Source of the DNA: Methylophilaceae bacterium
GTDB taxonomy: Bacteria > Pseudomonadota > Gammaproteobacteria > Burkholderiales > Methylophilaceae
Reading direction: 5' to 3'
Length of the DNA: 64,000 nt
NCBI GenBank assembly: GCA_016778465.1
Contig: JADHPM010000004.1
Coordinates: forward strand, 39,689 to 103,688
Shown here: piece after piece, positions 60,363-64,000 of the stretch
Numbering within the stretch: the stretch's first letter is position 1
Layout: each line of letters opens with the position of its first letter
The notes under the pieces: generated by a model
Databases searched by the model: none
What the model saw: the letters and a program-made list of their open reading frames with translations, nothing else
Told to the model about the DNA's origin: nothing
Program-made: the position numbers and the translations under genes

Positions 60363-61285
60363 TTCCATATGGCTCTTTGTGAGGCAATGCCCACAGAACC
60401 TCTACTTTGAGCTTTTTTAATGTCATCAGTTCTCATACCCCCCAATGCGTAAACTGGTATCTGAACCTGATTGACAATCTTTTGAAATTGATACCAGCCC
60501 ATTGGCTTAATTTTAGGATGGCTGAGAGTCTTCTTTACGGGTGACAAAAGTGCAAAATCGCAACTAATTTTCTCAGCTTGCTTCAAATCATCAATTGAGT
60601 GACATGATGCTGCCTTGATCATACCCTTTGGAACATCTATTTTTTGATACAACTGATTGGAATTTAAGTGTAAACCATCAGCATTTATTCTTCTTGCTAG
60701 ATCCAAATTTGAATTAATTAATACCTTGAATTGGTATTTACTCTTAATATCTAAAATTTTTTTTGAAAATATTTCTAGCTCCATATTTTTCATTTCTTTT
60801 TCACGAATTTGAATTAAGCTCATTCCTAGCTCTATATGCTTTTTAAGCGCAAACATAAAATTACCCTTAAATTCATTCATATTGGTTATTGCATAGGTTG
60901 TTGGTAGCGCCAGTGATTTAAAAATAATTTGATTTGCAGGTAATATTGGGTTAACAGAAGGCTTGTTAATATCAACCCATTTTAATTCATCATGCTCCCT
61001 CATAAGGGGTGTGTTTTTCCATGAAAAAATTTTAAAAAAATGTAACCGAAAAGGTTGATTATCATAATAATGTAATCGAGTGAGCCATTTAACAGGCTTC
61101 TCGACTATAACCCCAAGCTCTTCTTTAATTTCTCGTATTAATGCTTCTTGAGGCTTTTCACCTAACTTAATTTTTCCTCCTGGAAACTCCCACCATCCAT
61201 GCCAAGGTCTATTTAAAGGTCTCTTTACCAATAATACTTTTGATTGATTAACAAAAATACCCACAGACACATTAGTTATTTTCAC
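60359..61285 (-). CDS. Nudix hydrolase fused to a ThiE/TenI-like domain
   Basis: A 308-residue two-domain protein. Residues 1-128 are a MutT-type Nudix domain with a full Nudix box at 37-58, preceded by R-P-W-H-G-W-W-E-F-P-G-G. Residues 130-308 resemble thiamine-phosphate synthase: N-S-N-L-D-L-A near 198, G-L-H-L-N near 210, C-H-S near 229, and G-G-M near 285. The usual V/I-N-D-R motif reads I-N-S-N and the phosphate loop T-x-T-K reads K-T-L-S-H, so TPS activity is doubtful. Mut/Thi fusions of this kind are known in proteobacteria. GTG start, 2 nt after argJ. Confidence 0.88.
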   Translation of the reverse strand: MKITNVSVGIFVNQSKVLLVKRPLNRPWHGWWEFPGGKIKLGEKPQEALIREIKEELGVIVEKPVKWLTRLHYYDNQPFRLHFFKIFSWKNTPLMREHDELKWVDINKPSVNPILPANQIIFKSLALPTTYAITNMNEFKGNFMFALKKHIELGMSLIQIREKEMKNMELEIFSKKILDIKSKYQFKVLINSNLDLARRINADGLHLNSNQLYQKIDVPKGMIKAASCHSIDDLKQAEKISCDFALLSPVKKTLSHPKIKPMGWYQFQKIVNQVQIPVYALGGMRTDDIKKAQSRGSVGIASQRAIWN

Positions 61286-61287
61286 AA

Positions 61288-62514
61288 TTAAGTTCGGTAT
61301 TCAGCATTGATTTTAACGTAATCATAGGATAAGTCAGAGGTATAAAAGCTTCGTACCTCAAGGCCATTTTGCAAATCAATTTTCAGTGTAATCTCATTTT
61401 TTTTCATTTCTTCATTTGCAATTGACTCATCATAATCTTTACTTAAGGCACCATTTTCAGCAAATAAGTAGTTATTAAGAAAAATATTAATCTTTGAAGT
61501 CTCTAAATCTTTAACTTGCGCATTTCCTATGGCAGCCATTATTCTGCCCAAGTTTGGATCGGATGCAAAAAAGGCTGTCTTAACTAAAGGTGAGTTTGCA
61601 ATTTTTCTTGCAATTTCAACACAATCCTCTCTCGTCTTGCCATTAGCTACTTGAATTTCAATAAACTTCGTTGCCCCTTCGCCATCCCTTACAATAGCTT
61701 GAGCTAGAAACTTTGCAATTTCCAAAATAGCATCACGTAATTTTTGGTAGTTACCATCATCTTCTTCAGAAATAGCTACTTTTGTTTTATTAGTTGAAAT
61801 TAATAAAAAAGAATCGTTGGTTGAAGTATCACCATCAACACTAATAAGATTGAATGATTCATCAGCCACATCCGTAATCATCTTAGTTAATATTTGGCTT
61901 GTGATTGAGGCATTAGTTGCAATAAAAGCTAACATAGTAGCCATATTGGGGTTAATCATCCCTGACCCCTTAGCGATACCCGTGACGATAATTTCCTCAT
62001 CCGCAAGAACGATTTTCTTTGAATAAGCCTTGGGAATCGTATCAGTTGTCATTATCGTTTCAGCAACTTCAATCCAATTTTCATTACTAAGATTTGAAGT
62101 TAACGCTTGTATGCCTTGCTCAATTTTTTGCATCGGAAGATGCTTCATAATTACACCCGTTGAAAAGGGGAGTACATCCTTAGCAGAAAGATTAAAATTT
62201 TTCGCAACCAATTCACAAGTTTGCTTGGCATTGATTAAGCCTAAATCTCCTGTACCAGCATTTGCAGTACCTGTATTAATGATAAAAGCCTTTTTTTTTG
62301 CTCCTAACTTAAGGTTTTGTTTAGCCTGAATAACTGGAGCAGCCAAAAACTGATTTTTAGTAAAAATAGCTGAAACATGAGAACCCTCATCTGCCAAAAT
62401 AATTGCCAAATCCTTTTTTGCTTTAGATTTAATCCCTGCTTCAGTAAAACCAAGCTTTATCCCTGGAACAGCGTAAATATTTTCTTTTAAAGGTTTTTTA
62501 AGATTTATAGCCAT
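61288..62514 (-). CDS. argJ: glutamate N-acetyltransferase / amino-acid acetyltransferase ArgJ
   Basis: Arginine pathway enzyme that recycles the acetyl group from acetylornithine to glutamate. The 408-residue proprotein cleaves itself before Thr193 in P-N-M-A-T-M-L; the alpha chain includes T-N-x-F-x-A-A-P and the oxyanion S-T-G-V. The catalytic segment is typical of ArgJ. I take the ATG at 62514, just past the cysS stop, over a start further upstream inside cysS. Confidence 0.95.
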   Translation of the reverse strand: MAINLKKPLKENIYAVPGIKLGFTEAGIKSKAKKDLAIILADEGSHVSAIFTKNQFLAAPVIQAKQNLKLGAKKKAFIINTGTANAGTGDLGLINAKQTCELVAKNFNLSAKDVLPFSTGVIMKHLPMQKIEQGIQALTSNLSNENWIEVAETIMTTDTIPKAYSKKIVLADEEIIVTGIAKGSGMINPNMATMLAFIATNASITSQILTKMITDVADESFNLISVDGDTSTNDSFLLISTNKTKVAISEEDDGNYQKLRDAILEIAKFLAQAIVRDGEGATKFIEIQVANGKTREDCVEIARKIANSPLVKTAFFASDPNLGRIMAAIGNAQVKDLETSKINIFLNNYLFAENGALSKDYDESIANEEMKKNEITLKIDLQNGLEVRSFYTSDLSYDYVKINAEYRT

Positions 62515-62515
62515 T

Positions 62516-63889
62516 TTATTTTTTTCTCCATATGGTGCCCTCAGCATTATCTTCAAGAATGATTCCTTGGCTTAATAATTTGTCTCTAATGGAGTCTGCC
62601 TCATTATAGTTTTTATATTTTTTTGCATCATTTCTTTTTTTTATCAATTCATCGATATTTAAATCAGTTTTTTTGCTATTTTTCCCCTTTAAGAAAATCT
62701 CTGGATCTTGCGTTAGTAAACCAATAATATTTGCCAGATTAACGAGCATAATCTTCAAGGAGTATGAAGCTGTTTTTGTTTTATTAATTTCGTTAGATAA
62801 ATCAAATAATACGGATAAAGCGTCAGCTGAATTAAAATCGTCATTTAAAGCATTTTTGAATTTAGTTGGGTAATTATCATTCCAATCAATTTTAATCCCA
62901 GCAGAATTTTCAATGCCACGCACAGTCAAGTATAATCGAGTTAAACCCTGCTTTGCATCTTCCAAATGCATGTCAGAGTAATTTAGTGGGCTCCTGTAAT
63001 GCGCTTTTAAAATAAAAAATCTTATTACTTCTCCATCGTAGTGGTCCAAAATCGACCTGATAGTAAAAAAGTTTCCTAGGGACTTTGACATTTTTTCGTT
63101 ATCAACTTTAACGAATCCGTTATGAATCCAATAATTTGCCATCTGGCATTCATTGGCTGCCTCAGACTGGGCAATTTCATTTTCATGGTGCGGAAATTGC
63201 AAGTCTTGCCCACCTCCATGGATATCAAAGTGATGCCCAAGAATTTCGTTGCTCATGGCTGAGCACTCTATATGCCATCCAGGTCTTCCCCTTCCCCATG
63301 GAGAATCCCAAGCAGGCTCATTTTTTTTTGCAGATTTCCATAACACAAAATCAAATACGTTTTTTTTGTTTTGATCAATTTCAATTCTTGAGCCAGCTTG
63401 TAAATCCTTTAATGATTTTCCAGACAATTTCCCGTAACCATGAAATTTATCAACTGCATAGTAAACGTCGTGATTTTCAGCTTGATAAGCAACACCTTTG
63501 TCGATCAAAATTTGAATCATGTTGATCATAGTGCTTATATGTTCGGTAGCCTTTGGTTCGTAAGTCGGTTTTAAAATATTTAATGCCTCAATATCTAAAT
63601 TCATCTCATCAATAAAATGCTCTGTTAACTCTTTGAAAGTAATTTTGTTCTCAAAAGACTTGTTAATAATTTTGTCATCTATATCGGTTATATTTCTAAC
63701 ATAGGTAACCTCAAAGTTACTTTCCTTAAACCACCGATGAATCAAATCAAAAATTACCAAAACTCTGGCATGGCCGAGATGACAAAGATCATAAACTGTC
63801 ATTCCACAGACATACATTTTGACTTCTCCATTTTTTATTGGCTTGAATTCTTCTTTTTGCTTGGTAAGACTGTTATAAATCTTAATCAT
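62516..63889 (-). CDS. cysS: cysteinyl-tRNA synthetase
   Basis: Class I synthetase. The 457-residue protein has the zinc ligand Cys28 in Y-V-C-G-M-T-V-Y, the HIGH element as H-L-G-H at 37-40, [10 protein letters not shown] near 205 carrying further zinc ligands, and K-M-S-K-S at 266-270. Length is typical. It is the last gene in the window, followed by argJ after one base. Confidence 0.98.
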   Translation of the reverse strand: MIKIYNSLTKQKEEFKPIKNGEVKMYVCGMTVYDLCHLGHARVLVIFDLIHRWFKESNFEVTYVRNITDIDDKIINKSFENKITFKELTEHFIDEMNLDIEALNILKPTYEPKATEHISTMINMIQILIDKGVAYQAENHDVYYAVDKFHGYGKLSGKSLKDLQAGSRIEIDQNKKNVFDFVLWKSAKKNEPAWDSPWGRGRPGWHIECSAMSNEILGHHFDIHGGGQDLQFPHHENEIAQSEAANECQMANYWIHNGFVKVDNEKMSKSLGNFFTIRSILDHYDGEVIRFFILKAHYRSPLNYSDMHLEDAKQGLTRLYLTVRGIENSAGIKIDWNDNYPTKFKNALNDDFNSADALSVLFDLSNEINKTKTASYSLKIMLVNLANIIGLLTQDPEIFLKGKNSKKTDLNIDELIKKRNDAKKYKNYNEADSIRDKLLSQGIILEDNAEGTIWRKK

Positions 63890-64000
63890 TTAACTGAAAT
63901 AACATGGAAAGTTGGGTGGTAATAAAAAATCATTTGTGATAGATTCAAACCTAAATTGTATCATGTACTATTATCTTATAATCAAACCAAAAAGTTCATA
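63890..64000. promoter_or_regulatory. AT-rich region upstream of cysS
   Basis: This 111-nt stretch holds the cysS upstream region. The minus strand has TTGATT, a 17-nt spacer and GATACA as a weak promoter. I see no gene. A divergent plus-strand gene may start beyond the window edge. Confidence 0.3.

Noticed and set aside
62030..62329. 99-codon antisense ORF inside argJ
   Set aside because: No own start context or domain; entirely within argJ.

Overview
The window is a gene-dense, AT-rich bacterial chromosome segment with about 67 protein genes, 41 of them complete biosynthetic or housekeeping enzymes. There is no rRNA, tRNA, CRISPR array, insertion sequence, integrase or phage gene. The gene orders (proC-mnmA-nadC; ilvB-ilvH-ilvC-psd; amgK-murU divergent from lptD-surA-pdxA-rsmA; leuS-lptE-holA-proA-nadD; rhodanese-grxC-secB-gpsA; murJ-ribF-ileS-lspA; rplU-rpmA-obgE; coaE-zapD-yacG) and protein variants such as GE-A-S in IlvB and N-Q-R in NadC point to a betaproteobacterium. 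Low GC, many 1-20 nt overlaps, tiny intergenic gaps and a periplasmic MxaD-like protein next to a YVTN beta-propeller suggest a streamlined, possibly methylotrophic Methylophilaceae lineage (OM43 / Methylopumilus type). The family assignment is inference; no methanol dehydrogenase gene lies in the window.

Layout. 1-2067: end of proC, mnmA, nadC. 2079-6007: promoter and the branched-chain amino acid genes ilvBHC, then psd. 6017-8716: rppH on the minus strand, a secreted beta-propeller, a secreted MxaD-like protein and a carboxylesterase. 8713-12499: isoprenoid genes xseB-ispA-dxs and folE2. 12496-15321 (minus): MFS transporter, aroC, a pseudouridine synthase. 15336-16802: icd converging on cspA over a strong terminator. 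16958-22867 (minus): dsbC, two ubiquinone-type FAD hydroxylases, pepP, murU, amgK. 22997-34818 (plus): a long run for outer-membrane assembly (lptD, surA, lptE), cofactors (pdxA, nadD), rRNA methylation (rsmA), adk, leuS, holA and proA. 34788-39255 (minus): biotin operon bioB-F-H-C-D. 39337-45359: trmL, gpsA, an SH3 protein, secB, grxC, rhodanese, gpmI, envC. 45360-52052 (minus): yjbQ, a small molybdopterin enzyme, lspA, ileS, ribF, murJ. 52195-58358: rpsT, purK-purE-proB, obgE-rpmA-rplU, ispB and one unrecognised gene. 58430-63889: coaE-zapD-yacG-PCuAC chaperone on the plus strand, then a Nudix/ThiE-like fusion, argJ and cysS on the minus strand.

Functionally the segment is core metabolism: envelope biogenesis (LptD/LptE/SurA/DsbC, MurU/AmgK recycling, MurJ, LspA, EnvC), isoprenoid and quinone supply (Dxs, IspA, IspB, two hydroxylases), cofactors (NAD, biotin, PLP, folate/7-deazaguanine precursor) and amino acids (Ile/Val, Pro, Arg, chorismate). 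I found no convincing new defence system or mobile system. The most interesting signals are architectural: seven of nine convergent gene pairs have gaps of 0-5 nt or overlap, three with interlocked stop codons. Others are a possible periplasmic propeller/MxaD-like module, a small cytosolic molybdopterin protein coupled to lspA and yjbQ, an LptD with only two mature cysteines and an odd TTG start, and a ThiE-like fusion domain with altered active-site motifs. There is no gene-free stretch longer than 300 bases.
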